NCBI GenBank assembly: GCA_009923795.1 | Contig: RFSU01000018.1 | Span: 1 to 19,920, forward strand | Source: Sphingomonadaceae bacterium | GTDB lineage: Bacteria; Pseudomonadota; Alphaproteobacteria; Sphingomonadales; Sphingomonadaceae | Length of the DNA: 19,920 bases | Direction: 5' to 3' | Part shown: one piece after another, positions 1-7,992 of the stretch | Layout: every line of letters begins with the position of its first letter | Position numbering within the stretch: position 1 is the stretch's first letter | The notes under the pieces: model-generated | The model's database searches: none | Seen by the model: only the letters and a program-made list of their open reading frames with translations | What the model was told of the DNA's origin: nothing | Position numbers and translations under genes: made by a program

Positions 1-2458
1 TGTCATCGTGGGGCAAATATTTTGGACGGCCCTTTGCGGGGGAAAAATCTTCCAGCTTGGCTAGAATTTGCCCTGCCGTTCCCGCCCATTCACCCCGGCT
101 ATTCCCCTCATTTAGCAGGGCTTCGATGGTTTCCATCATGGGGGTGCCTTCCAGCGCCTCAACCCCGGATTCCTCCTGTAGGGCGTCCAGCCGGGAAAGG
201 AAGGTGCCACCAGCAAAGCCAAGGGCGTCCTCGCCGGCCGTGATCCATTGCAGCGCATCGGCCATGCGGTGGGACATTCCCGCCTTTTTGATGGCAATCC
301 CAGCCGCTTCCAGGTGTCTTTCTGCTTCCACGGCAGCATCCAGCAAAACGGCCAACAAGTGAGGCTGGATCAACTTGAATTTACCCCGCACTTCATCCTC
401 TGTCTTCCGGTTGGCCTTGTCGATGACGTTCAGGTGAAGTGGAATTGAACGCTCCGCCAAGTCATTCCGGCTGCACACGATTGGGATACTATTCACAATC
501 CACGGCCGCCGCACCCAACAACTGACCACGCTTCCGTTGGTGTAGAGTTTGCGCATTTTGAAGCCGAATCCGGTCGTCATAGAGCACATTGTGTCCTGCA
601 TTTCCGGCTCGATGTGGGAAATGTTATCAAAGCATGGGATCCATTGGGTGACACAGGTGGTTCCCAGGTCCTCCGGCTTCACGTCGTTGAGCCGCTGGAA
701 GGGTGTGGGTGTGGGATCAATGATGGACCGTATCAATTCAGTAGCCACGGATTTTGCGCTGCCTTGTTCCCCGTGGATATTCATTCCAAAACAGGGCGTA
801 TCCGCTTTCAGTGCCCCCAGGAGGAAGCCCGCCAGTAACGGCCAATTTTCTTCCGGCGTGTTGATGATCTCCCACAGCGGATCCAGCCCATTTAATTCTG
901 GATTCCGCGCAGGAAACGGCATGGAGGCGTCATCCTCTCCCCGGAAAAACTTAACGCCAGCAGCATCAACTATTTCCCACCCGTCCGCGTTCCACCGGAC
1001 ACAGTGCCAGTCGCTCCGGCCAAGGTCCAGCCATCGGTATTTGTCGCATTTTCCAAGACGGTAAAAACTATGATAGCGTGGCCCGCTTGTTCTCGCTTTT
1101 GCGGCGGCATGGGTTGCCATCGTTTTTGTGACCTGTGGAATAAGCGGTATGGAATTTGCGGTCCTGTCCTCGTATTCCGCCCTCAACCAGTCATCGAAAA
1201 GTTGTCCTTCCACCTGTGCGTTCATCCAAACTCCCCGGTTTTGCATGGTGCAGTAGGCCGTTCCGAGCTGGTCATGCCAAAGCTCATATTCGTCCACAAT
1301 CTCCATGAGGTCCATGATGGGTGGGCGGTCAGGATCTGCGCGGGCTTCATCCCCGCTTTGCCCCCTGCCTTCCCGCCGCCTCCGGTCCAGCTCCCTGCTT
1401 CCGAGCGCTCCCGCCCCTGCGTTCCGGTAGGCGGACTGCAGCGCACCCCTCTTGGCTGCATACTCTGCGTCGCTCATGCCAAGCAACTGCCGGTCCAGCG
1501 TGGCCACCGTCACGGCGGCATTCCACTTCGCCCGTGCTTCCTCCAGCCCTTCCGACTCCGCCAGGTCGTTCCAGTCCGTGCCCCGGTCCTGCAGATTATT
1601 CCACACCGGCAAAATGATCAGGGACCGAGTGCCCTCCGCAGCCTCGCCCGCCTTCTTCCGCCCGATGTTCTTTTCCGCCGGACGGGGCGTGCCGTCCTTT
1701 TCCCATCGATCGTCATCCGCTCCTATCAGGATTCTGGCGGCGGGCCACTTCCCGCGCATCCACTTCACAACGGCTGGCAGGTTTCCGGCCGTGATCGCAG
1801 CAAAGGTTGTCAGTCCGCTCAAGGCCCGCACCGTTTCCGCCGTCGCCACACCTTCCACCACGGCCAGGTCGCCGGTGAATTCTGCATCCGGCCTGACCCC
1901 GGATCTCCACCAGAGCCCGCTCACCGGGCCGTTCTTCACAAAGCGTTTGGTGCCATCCTCGCTGATGCGCTGTAGATTCCGCAGGCTGGCGGTAGCGTCC
2001 CGCAGTGGCACCAGGAGTTCCACCTTCCCCTCAAAATTCCGCCAGCGCAGGTAGTCGCCCGTGATCCTTTTTTTGGCGAGGTAAGGGTGGGATGCCGGCG
2101 GGTCCAGTTGCGAGTCCGCCCAGATGTAGTCCGCAAAGAGCACGGCCCATGCTGCCATCTTCTGCCGGGTGCGCTCGGTTTCAGCCCGCGCCTTTTCCAA
2201 ATCGGCCTTCATCATCGCCCGCTCGGACTGGCTCATGCGTGCCCCGCCCCGCGATGTCCACACTTCCCGGAAGTCATCCCGCCAGTCGCCCCATGAGATG
2301 ATGGTGAATCCGTCATGTTCAAAACCGATATACCAGGTGGCGTCCCCTTTCCCGGTGCCGGGCTTCCAATTGGTCCGGTGGAAATGGCCGTCGATCATCA
2401 CCTGTCCGGTGACGCGATAGCCGCAATCGGCAACATGAAGGGAGAATTCAGCAGACAC
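1..2458 (-). CDS. Phage Toprim primase-helicase, 3' end cut by window edge
   Basis: The minus frame is open from just after a TAA at 2522-2524 to base 1, giving 819 codons from a GTG at 2458. Residues about 20-60 resemble the N-terminus of phage and plasmid primases (IDGHFHR, then WGDWRDDF). A Toprim core follows, with VVEG (E202), GADDD (248-250) and TDWND (about 294-298). A long linker leads to a helicase part with a Walker A motif GEQGSAKS (563-570), an acidic strand ending IPCFD (D611), and SRNDLAERSI, an arginine-sensor-like strand. Proteins of this type make RNA primers and unwind DNA at the phage origin. The start is uncertain: GTG 2458 puts about 20 residues before the conserved block and so fits best, but it has no Shine-Dalgarno; ATG 2398 would cut into the domain. 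It is the last visible gene of the leftward operon. The family call is firm, the start is not. Confidence 0.85.
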   Translation of the reverse strand, partial: MSAEFSLHVADCGYRVTGQVMIDGHFHRTNWKPGTGKGDATWYIGFEHDGFTIISWGDWRDDFREVWTSRGGARMSQSERAMMKADLEKARAETERTRQKMAAWAVLFADYIWADSQLDPPASHPYLAKKRITGDYLRWRNFEGKVELLVPLRDATASLRNLQRISEDGTKRFVKNGPVSGLWWRSGVRPDAEFTGDLAVVEGVATAETVRALSGLTTFAAITAGNLPAVVKWMRGKWPAARILIGADDDRWEKDGTPRPAEKNIGRKKAGEAAEGTRSLIILPVWNNLQDRGTDWNDLAESEGLEEARAKWNAAVTVATLDRQLLGMSDAEYAAKRGALQSAYRNAGAGALGSRELDRRRREGRGQSGDEARADPDRPPIMDLMEIVDEYELWHDQLGTAYCTMQNRGVWMNAQVEGQLFDDWLRAEYEDRTANSIPLIPQVTKTMATHAAAKARTSGPRYHSFYRLGKCDKYRWLDLGRSDWHCVRWNADGWEIVDAAGVKFFRGEDDASMPFPARNPELNGLDPLWEIINTPEENWPLLAGFLLGALKADTPCFGMNIHGEQGSAKSVATELIRSIIDPTPTPFQRLNDVKPEDLGTTCVTQWIPCFDNISHIEPEMQDTMCSMTTGFGFKMRKLYTNGSVVSCWVRRPWIVNSIPIVCSRNDLAERSIPLHLNVIDKANRKTEDEVRGKFKLIQPHLLAVLLDAAVEAERHLEAAGIAIKKAGMSHRMADALQWITAGEDALGFAGGTFLSRLDALQEESGVEALEGTPMMETIEALLNEGNSRGEWAGTAGQILAKLEDFSPAKGRPKYLPHDD

Positions 2459-2521
2459 AGGGAGGAGGATGGAGCGCGGGGAATCAGGGCAGGGAATGAG
2501 GCAAAACGCAAACGGGTTGCA

Positions 2522-3064
2522 TTAAACAGGGATCGGCGATGGCCCGGACGGCGGCTCCATCCAGGCGACGGCTTTGTCCACGCTTGGCCAGCACCCGTAT
2601 TCGCAGAACATGAAACGTGGACTGTTCCATGACGTGATAGGCTGTCCATTTGAGTCCACATTGCATTCCTCCGGAGGCTTTGGAATGATCCAAAATATAA
2701 CCTTCTCCTTACGCGGCGCGGTTTCCATCGGGTGCCATCCTCTGGCATCCGCAGCTTTCAGCCTCCGGATCGTTTCCGCATCCCGCAGCGACGTCGCCAT
2801 GCTTTGTTCCGTGCGCTCAATCAGGCGGGCTTGGAGTTCTTTGAGGTCGGCGCTTGCTTCGACTCTAGTTATACCTGGTAGCGCTGAAAACATCGCCTTG
2901 TTGGCGTCCATCATTTCCATGATCTCGGTTTCGATCAGGGATTTATATGGCGTTTCTGATTTTTCTTCGCGGAGTTTGGCCTTTAACTCATCAATCATAA
3001 ATTTCAGTGCGCGACCGGCGGCGGCAACGGATGAACGCGGAATAGATAGCATTTCCTCACTCAT
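2522..3064 (-). CDS. DUF551-like phage protein with N-terminal helical region
   Basis: The product has 180 residues. Residues 1-105 look helical and charged (for example ELKAKLREEKSE and DLKELQARLIERTEQS) and could form a coiled coil. The C-terminus, about 110-175, has the layout of the small DUF551-type phage domain: GWHPMETAPRKEKVIFW, then a spaced CWPSVDKAVAWMEPP, matching the family pattern of W.p.e.aP followed by a hydrophobic strand and a final W.P.P. The molecular role of DUF551 proteins is not known to me. The ATG overlaps the stop of the preceding gene as ATGA, which fixes the start. It ends with TAA, and the same frame then stays open into the primase. Alternatively it could be read as a two-domain fusion of an unknown helical protein and DUF551. 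Confidence 0.75.
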   Translation of the reverse strand: MSEEMLSIPRSSVAAAGRALKFMIDELKAKLREEKSETPYKSLIETEIMEMMDANKAMFSALPGITRVEASADLKELQARLIERTEQSMATSLRDAETIRRLKAADARGWHPMETAPRKEKVIFWIIPKPPEECNVDSNGQPITSWNSPRFMFCEYGCWPSVDKAVAWMEPPSGPSPIPV

Positions 3065-3462
3065 TTCCCCGCCTTTCCATCCGCCTTGCCCGGCAGGTCA
3101 AATTCAATCCCGATGCTGGTGACGGTCACGCCTTCCAGCGCGGCAAAGCCACCTTCCAATTTTGGGAACCGCGCCATGGGGCGGTCCGCCAGCGCCCAGC
3201 TCATCAGGGTGGTGCCGGATTTTTCCGTGCCCTGCCGGGTGGCTGGACCGCCATCGTCCTGGACCAGGCCAGCCAGCCTTCCACGGCCGCCCTCCTCGTC
3301 AATGTCCAGGCGCCACGCGGCCACGCTGGCCTTGACCTGATCGGCAAGGCTCGCTTGGAGCGCGAGGTAAAGCCGGGCAACGCCACGGTCCACCCGGACG
3401 CGATACCGCAGGGGTGCCGTATTGCAGCGGCGGGTGACAACTTCGATTGGTTTGAATGACAT
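3061..3462 (-). CDS. Phage protein of unknown function, 133 aa
   Basis: I chose the start at ATG 3462 (MSFKPIEVV), 13 bases after the methyltransferase stop; the frame is open further upstream but only inside the methyltransferase gene. The start is preceded by CTATCAATATT, AT-rich with no Shine-Dalgarno. The protein seems to be one soluble mixed alpha/beta domain (RYRVRVDRGVARLYLALQ, then VKASVAAWRLDI) and ends in a lysine-rich tail (GKADGKAGK). I see no cysteine cluster, membrane segment or nucleotide-binding motif. I do not recognise the family. Its stop overlaps the ATG of the DUF551-like gene (ATGA), so it belongs to the operon, and its GC-rich third positions match its neighbours. Confidence 0.65.
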   Translation of the reverse strand: MSFKPIEVVTRRCNTAPLRYRVRVDRGVARLYLALQASLADQVKASVAAWRLDIDEEGGRGRLAGLVQDDGGPATRQGTEKSGTTLMSWALADRPMARFPKLEGGFAALEGVTVTSIGIEFDLPGKADGKAGK

Positions 3463-3475
3463 AATATTGATAGAG

Positions 3476-4642
3476 TTAAGCAGCTTCTTCGTCCAGGGTG
3501 TAGTCCGCCAAATCAAACAAGGTCGGAACCATGTCATTGGCGGCGGCGCGTTCGCAGTAGCCAACGGCCATGCGCCAGTAATCGTGATTCAGCTCGCATC
3601 CCCAGCCGGACCGTTCCATGCGCAGGGCCTGATAGGGAACGCTTCCAATCCCCGCAAATGGATCAAACACGATTTCGCCCTTGTTGGTGTAGCGGCGGAT
3701 CAGGCGTTCGATAACATCAAGCTGGAGCGGACAGACGTGAGCCTGTTCGGCGCGGCGGGACTGTTCGGTGTTCAATGTCCGGATGCGCTCAATGTCGCTC
3801 CAGATGAATGGATGACGGGCCACCGGGGCAAAGAGCATCCAGCCGGTGGGCAGGGTGCCCTTGTCCAGCATCGCCTGGCAAACAGCCTCATGCTCCGGCA
3901 GGTCATAGACGCCATTGCCGGCATAGTCGCGCCACATGCGCCGCACGTCCGCCAGGGGCATCCCGTTGAGCACCTCGACAGGAGGCAGGCGGTCCCCGGA
4001 GGAGCGCCAGAATCCGGCCGCATCAATCTGCCAGTGGGCCAGCGTGTAATCGCCTGCCATCCGGTCATCATCCTTCACAACAGGTGCGTCAGCATACCCC
4101 CGCGAAATGTCCGTCTGTGCTTTCCGCAGGAGGATCACATACTCGCAGGTGCCGCATCCCATCTTGGTTCCGTCCTTGACCATCTCCTTCCAGGTCAGCC
4201 GGTAGGTTTGTGCGTTTTCCCTGACAACATCCGTGTCAATGGTCACGCGCCCAATCAGGTGGAAGCCATGCTTTTTGAAAGCCGCCGTGCATTCATCACT
4301 GAACGGCTCCACGGTCGGGAAGCCCAGGCCAGTCACGTTGCCAAAGCGGATGCGGTCCTTCACATGGATGGCAGCAATCCGCCCCGGCCGCAACACCCGG
4401 AGCAGTTCCGGAATCATGAAGTCCATCTGCTTCCAGAAATGAGCATTGTCCTCATTGTGGCCAAGGTCATTCAGCGACGGGGAGTATTCATACTGCGTGC
4501 CGAACGGAATGGACGTGCATATCATGTCCACGCAGTTATCTGGCCAGTCCATCAGTTCGACGGTGGTATCATTGTGGACCATGCGCCAGCGCGGGCCGGC
4601 GGCGGCAGTTTCAGTAAATGTGGTTGGAGGAGGTTGGTTCAT
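3476..4642 (-). CDS. Phage DNA methyltransferase, N4/N6 amino type
   Basis: The 388-residue protein has the motif order of beta-class amino-methyltransferases. The catalytic motif IV comes first (TSIPF, about 43-47, followed by YEYSPS) and the S-adenosylmethionine-binding motif I comes near the end (VFDPFAGIGSVPYQA, about 323-337, then GWGCELNHDYW). The usual motif IV is S/D/N-PP-Y/F; here the first proline is an isoleucine. I believe this variant occurs in phage methyltransferases, so activity is likely kept. The base it modifies (N6-adenine or N4-cytosine) cannot be read from sequence. It probably protects phage DNA from host restriction. The ATG overlaps the stop of the 70-aa gene (ATGA), and the SNF2-type helicase lies just before that. 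I see no restriction endonuclease nearby, so it seems to be an orphan enzyme. Confidence 0.9.
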   Translation of the reverse strand: MNQPPPTTFTETAAAGPRWRMVHNDTTVELMDWPDNCVDMICTSIPFGTQYEYSPSLNDLGHNEDNAHFWKQMDFMIPELLRVLRPGRIAAIHVKDRIRFGNVTGLGFPTVEPFSDECTAAFKKHGFHLIGRVTIDTDVVRENAQTYRLTWKEMVKDGTKMGCGTCEYVILLRKAQTDISRGYADAPVVKDDDRMAGDYTLAHWQIDAAGFWRSSGDRLPPVEVLNGMPLADVRRMWRDYAGNGVYDLPEHEAVCQAMLDKGTLPTGWMLFAPVARHPFIWSDIERIRTLNTEQSRRAEQAHVCPLQLDVIERLIRRYTNKGEIVFDPFAGIGSVPYQALRMERSGWGCELNHDYWRMAVGYCERAAANDMVPTLFDLADYTLDEEAA

Positions 4643-4851
4643 TTCGTTTTCTTTTTGAGGTTGAGGCTTTTTTCGGTGCCGGTCAGGGCGTAGATTGGGC
4701 GACCCATGGAATCGCGGTGCGGCGTGGATTCGTAGGTGCTGCGCAGCAGGCGGATACTGACGGGCGACAGGCCATTGCGACGACGGAGTTCAACGGATTC
4801 TCCGCAATGCAGACCGCCATAGAGGACGGCAGTTTCAGCGGATGAGGTCAT
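4639..4851 (-). CDS. Small phage protein, 70 aa, between helicase and methyltransferase
   Basis: This short gene is tied to both neighbours by 4-bp ATGA overlaps: its ATG overlaps the helicase stop and its TGA overlaps the methyltransferase ATG. That alone is good support for real coding. Residues about 9-16 read VLYGGLHCGESV, reminiscent of small phage proteins that start with a Y..GG...G strand pattern, followed by basic strands (ELRRRNG, SIRLLRS) and RPIYALTG. The C-terminus is very basic (SLNLKKKTK), which may bind nucleic acid. It could be an accessory subunit of the helicase or methyltransferase, but that rests on position only. Family membership is tentative. Confidence 0.7.
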   Translation of the reverse strand: MTSSAETAVLYGGLHCGESVELRRRNGLSPVSIRLLRSTYESTPHRDSMGRPIYALTGTEKSLNLKKKTK

Positions 4852-6323
4852 GCCGCCCTCCTTTCTTCCCGCACTACGCCGATGGCCCGTTGCAAAATGT
4901 CAGCAGGATCAGGGACCAGCTTGTATTTCCGCAGGAGCGCGGTCATTTTCTTGACCATCTCATCATGCCGTCGCCACTTGGCTTCCAGTTCTGCCCTGAT
5001 CAAATCCTCCGTGTCCAGATGAATGAAATGAATCTCCACCTGACGGCCCTGCAAAAAGCGCACGATCCGGTGATAAGCCTGAATGATGTCGTTGAACTTA
5101 TAACCAATCCCCATGAAGATGGCGCGGGCGCAATGGTGCTGGAAATTGCAGCCTGATCCTGCAAGGCTTGGCTTGGTGGCGAGGATTTGAATCTTCCCGT
5201 GGGAAAAGTCCTGGATGCGCTGTTCCCTCACCTCCAGATTCATACTGCCCCACACGGTCACCGCTTCCGGGATGTGCTTTTCGATCTCGCGGCGCTCGTT
5301 TTCAAGGTCGTGCCAGACCAGCCAATGCTCATCAGGCTCGGCGCCGATGAGTTCCATCACCTTGGCAAGGCGCAGGTCGATGGAATCCCGTTTCACGGCG
5401 GCGGCCTCTTTCAGCCCGGCGGATGGGTCAACAAAAAGCTGCCCCTGTCCCCAACCGTCCATGTGTTTTCCGTCTACCGTCCATTGCGCCGTGTGGTCGA
5501 TCTCCAGCCGGTGCCAGTGGACCGTTACAGGCGGCAGCACGTAGCCGGTGGCATCATACCCGAGGTCAGACGGCGACTGGATGAACACTGCCCAGGTCAT
5601 CATCCAATTCCAGAACACGTCTTCCATATGTGGATAGAGCGTCAGGTTGTTGGCTTCGCTGGAATCGCGGGCAAAGAACCGCGTCAAAGCCTCGCCTGTG
5701 TCCATCACTCCCAGGAATCCAGCATAGTGAATCAGCTCCTTGTAGCGGTTCGGCGATGGTGTCGCGGTGAAGATGAAGCGAAACGGAACGCCGGTGAATT
5801 TTGGCAAAAATTCCTGATAGGTCTTGCTGCCATAGGATCTGAGAACGCTCGCCTCATCCAGGCTGGCGCCGGCGAACAGGGCCGGATCCAAATCACCATC
5901 GCGCACCCGCTCATAATTGGTGATGAGGATCGAGCACGGGGACGCCTCAGCTTCCGCCCGGCAGGTCACATAGGCAACCATCAATCCCATGGCCGGCCCA
6001 TCCTCCAGGGTGAACTGGTGCCGGACGCCCAGCGGTGCCACGATGAGGAACTTCCCGGCCAGTCCGGTTTTCCCCATGCTGGCGCAGTGGTGAATCACCC
6101 ATGCGGCCAGTTGCAGGTTGATGCGGGATTTCCCCAGACCGAATTGCGCAAAGACAGCACGCCGGCCGCCTCGGATGGCCCATTGGCAAATGTCCACCTG
6201 ATGGGGTTTCAGGTTGCCATGGGGCAGGCAGGGCGGTTCAATGCCGGCCAGCTCCGCGTGTGGGATTTTGGTTTGCAGGAAGGCGAGGTAAGCCGCCTGC
6301 TTTTGTTGCAGAGTTGGGTTCAT
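4848..6323 (-). CDS. SNF2/DEAD-type superfamily 2 helicase
   Basis: The 491-residue protein shows SF2 helicase motifs in order: LKPHQ (38-42), motif I FGLGKS (61-66), a strand FLIVAPLGV (Ia), ILITNYERV, motif II DEAS (156-159), and motif III FTATPSPN (185-192). The second RecA lobe has LATKPSLAGSGCNFQ (motif V region) and QAYHRIVRFLQ near residues 414-424 in the motif VI position. SNF2 proteins normally have QA..R..R there; here the first arginine is a histidine-arginine pair (YHRIVR), so the arginine finger may be the R of HRIVR. It is an ATP-driven DNA translocase, probably acting in phage replication or recombination. ATG overlaps the preceding stop (ATGA). The same order of helicase, small gene and methyltransferase suggests a functional cassette. 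Confidence 0.9.
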   Translation of the reverse strand: MNPTLQQKQAAYLAFLQTKIPHAELAGIEPPCLPHGNLKPHQVDICQWAIRGGRRAVFAQFGLGKSRINLQLAAWVIHHCASMGKTGLAGKFLIVAPLGVRHQFTLEDGPAMGLMVAYVTCRAEAEASPCSILITNYERVRDGDLDPALFAGASLDEASVLRSYGSKTYQEFLPKFTGVPFRFIFTATPSPNRYKELIHYAGFLGVMDTGEALTRFFARDSSEANNLTLYPHMEDVFWNWMMTWAVFIQSPSDLGYDATGYVLPPVTVHWHRLEIDHTAQWTVDGKHMDGWGQGQLFVDPSAGLKEAAAVKRDSIDLRLAKVMELIGAEPDEHWLVWHDLENERREIEKHIPEAVTVWGSMNLEVREQRIQDFSHGKIQILATKPSLAGSGCNFQHHCARAIFMGIGYKFNDIIQAYHRIVRFLQGRQVEIHFIHLDTEDLIRAELEAKWRRHDEMVKKMTALLRKYKLVPDPADILQRAIGVVREERRAA

Positions 6324-6559
6324 GATAGGTTTCCTTCCTGTTCAAGTTTCTTTTGACGTTCGATTTCGCGGTGATTTACTGGAGTGACTTCATGTTCCGA
6401 GTCTTCGCCATCGGCCCGGATAAACAAAATTCCGCGATTTGTAGGAGCATTGAGGATTCGGGCTTTTTTGGCAGCCTCATCGCGGGCAGATGCCATCACG
6501 GAAATGTAATTGTTCCGGTCGATTTCAGAGGGCGACGGCCCGGCCAGGTATTCTTTCAT
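6320..6559 (-). CDS. Small phage protein of unknown function, 79 aa
   Basis: The TGA overlaps the helicase ATG (ATGA) and the gene starts two bases after the TAG of the ATPase gene, so the interval is filled exactly. The product is soluble and charged; the middle is helical (SEIDRNNYISVMASARDEAAKKARIL), followed by a strand (RGILFIRADG) and a glutamate/lysine-rich C-terminal helix (REIERQKKLEQEG). I do not recognise it. The start is open to choice: ATG 6559 avoids overlap, while ATG 6574 lies directly behind a GGAGGA that is too close to be a normal ribosome site and would overlap the ATPase gene by 13 bases. An even longer reading to 6646 is unlikely. Confidence 0.6.
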   Translation of the reverse strand: MKEYLAGPSPSEIDRNNYISVMASARDEAAKKARILNAPTNRGILFIRADGEDSEHEVTPVNHREIERQKKLEQEGNLS

Positions 6560-6561
6560 GG

Positions 6562-7944
6562 CTAGTAAAGGCATTCCTCCGGTTGAGGTTTTAGCGTCAC
6601 ATCGACCACCGGAACACCGGTCGCCTTTTCCGGCGGCGGCTGGCATGGCCCCTCCCCGGTCTGATTGGAAGCCTCCCCATCTTCAATCACCACGGTGCAT
6701 TTCCCATCATTGCCCACCCGCTCTATCCAGATTTGCGCCTGATGAGCTTCGGCCATTTGCTCAATCATCGCCATGCTGTCATCATCCAGAAGGCTGCCGT
6801 CGCGGATGAGCATCACTTTGAGCGATGGGTTCATGGCGCACGCTACGGCCACGCCGAGCTTAAGCTGTTCGGCGGCGCTCGCCTGCTCCAGCGGCAGGCC
6901 ATTCAGCGTCACTCCGTCCGTGTCGAATCCAATCCCAGGGACCGGCATCTTGCAGTCGGACAGGAGGGCGGCGCGCTTGGCTTCCAGTTCCTGCAGGTGC
7001 TTTGTCATATTGGCGGCGTCATCTTCCAGCACGGCCAGTTCCTCAGATTTGCGCCGGCGTTCTTCCACGGCGGCGGCGGCGGCATTGGTTTCCTGAGCGG
7101 CACCGATGCGGGCCTTGATGGCGGCGGTGTCTACCCGTTCAGCGCGGGCGGCGCGTTCCTGAGTGGTCAGGGCGTTGTTTTTGGCAAGGTCAACCAAGCG
7201 GTCGCAGCGCTGCACTTCCGATTTCGCTGCAATCATCAGACTTTCCAATCGCGTCACCTCGGCAATAGCCCGTGTGAGGCAATCGTTTGCGACTTGATGC
7301 TGATTGTCCGCCTCCATCGCCTCCCGCTCCAGCTCCGCCACCCCGTTATTGATCTGCTCCGCCCGGCTCAATTCGTCCACCAGTTCTGCCACGTCCACGC
7401 GCTCTGGGCCGGTCATGGGCAGCCCTTTAATGACGGCGCGGGCATCCTCCACCTGCCGGTTCTTGTTGGTCCGCTTCTCAAATACCGCTTTTTTTTCAAG
7501 GTCGATGGATTCCGTATCGATTCCCAATAGTTTCTGCAGTTGCTTGAATTGCGCCTTCTTGTCAGCGCGGGTGAAGGCCAGCGGATCAAAGGCAAGGCTG
7601 GTTGTCAGCTTGTCCAGCACGCCTTGCGGCCCGGCGAACTTCGCGCCCTCCTTATTAGTGACTTCCAGCGAGGTTCCGCCACCGGCAATAAATTTCCGGG
7701 TGACAGTGAGTTCACTGGTTTCCAGGATAATCTGGCCACTCCGGGCACCGTCGCGCACCGGCTTTGATGGCGCGGCCCCTTTGCCGCAAAGCGCCATGGC
7801 GATGCAGTCGAGCAGGCTGGTCTTGCCTTGGCCATTGCGCCCACCGATGCGGACGACGCGGGACGTTGGATCCACGCGAATGGCCTTGAGGCGTTTGATG
7901 TTTTCGGCTTCAAGCCGGAGGATGATGGTTGGTTCTTGTGACAT
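6562..7944 (-). CDS. RecF/SMC-like AAA ATPase with coiled coil
   Basis: The 460-residue protein begins with a strand-rich region (ILRLEAENIKRLKAIRVDP) and a Walker A motif GGRNGQGKTSLLD (34-46), the arrangement of RecF, RecN and SMC heads. Residues about 145-335 are rich in Glu, Lys, Arg and Ala with heptad-like spacing and probably form a coiled-coil arm. The C-terminal head returns with LNGLPLEQASAAEQLKLG, which takes the place of the ABC signature, and a Walker B-like strand VMLIRDGSLLDDDSM (about 374-388). Such ATPases are common in phage early operons and act on DNA ends or forks during recombination and repair. The classical LSGG signature is replaced by SAAEQ. It starts 48 bases after the Pif1 gene and has no Shine-Dalgarno; the bases before ATG read CACCTCC. 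Confidence 0.85.
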   Translation of the reverse strand: MSQEPTIILRLEAENIKRLKAIRVDPTSRVVRIGGRNGQGKTSLLDCIAMALCGKGAAPSKPVRDGARSGQIILETSELTVTRKFIAGGGTSLEVTNKEGAKFAGPQGVLDKLTTSLAFDPLAFTRADKKAQFKQLQKLLGIDTESIDLEKKAVFEKRTNKNRQVEDARAVIKGLPMTGPERVDVAELVDELSRAEQINNGVAELEREAMEADNQHQVANDCLTRAIAEVTRLESLMIAAKSEVQRCDRLVDLAKNNALTTQERAARAERVDTAAIKARIGAAQETNAAAAAVEERRRKSEELAVLEDDAANMTKHLQELEAKRAALLSDCKMPVPGIGFDTDGVTLNGLPLEQASAAEQLKLGVAVACAMNPSLKVMLIRDGSLLDDDSMAMIEQMAEAHQAQIWIERVGNDGKCTVVIEDGEASNQTGEGPCQPPPEKATGVPVVDVTLKPQPEECLY

Positions 7945-7992
7945 GGAGGTGCTTGATTATGGTCGATTGATTTCTGGCGTTGATTCATAAGG

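Noticed and set aside
1004..1975. A 323-codon plus-strand frame with proline-rich product
   Set aside because: It is antisense to the primase-helicase; the minus frame has Toprim and Walker motifs.
2398..2748. A 116-codon minus frame ending in TGATG
   Set aside because: It overlaps the DUF551-like gene in another frame, has an arginine-rich low-quality product, and the TGATG is likely chance.
3422..4693. A 423-codon plus-strand frame
   Set aside because: It is antisense to the methyltransferase, which has clear catalytic motifs; the plus frame has no recognisable domain.
5187..6356. A 389-codon plus-strand frame
   Set aside because: It mirrors the helicase gene and reads as a GC-rich antisense frame.
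6733..7530. A 265-codon plus-strand frame
   Set aside because: It is antisense to the RecF-like ATPase, mostly across its coiled-coil region.
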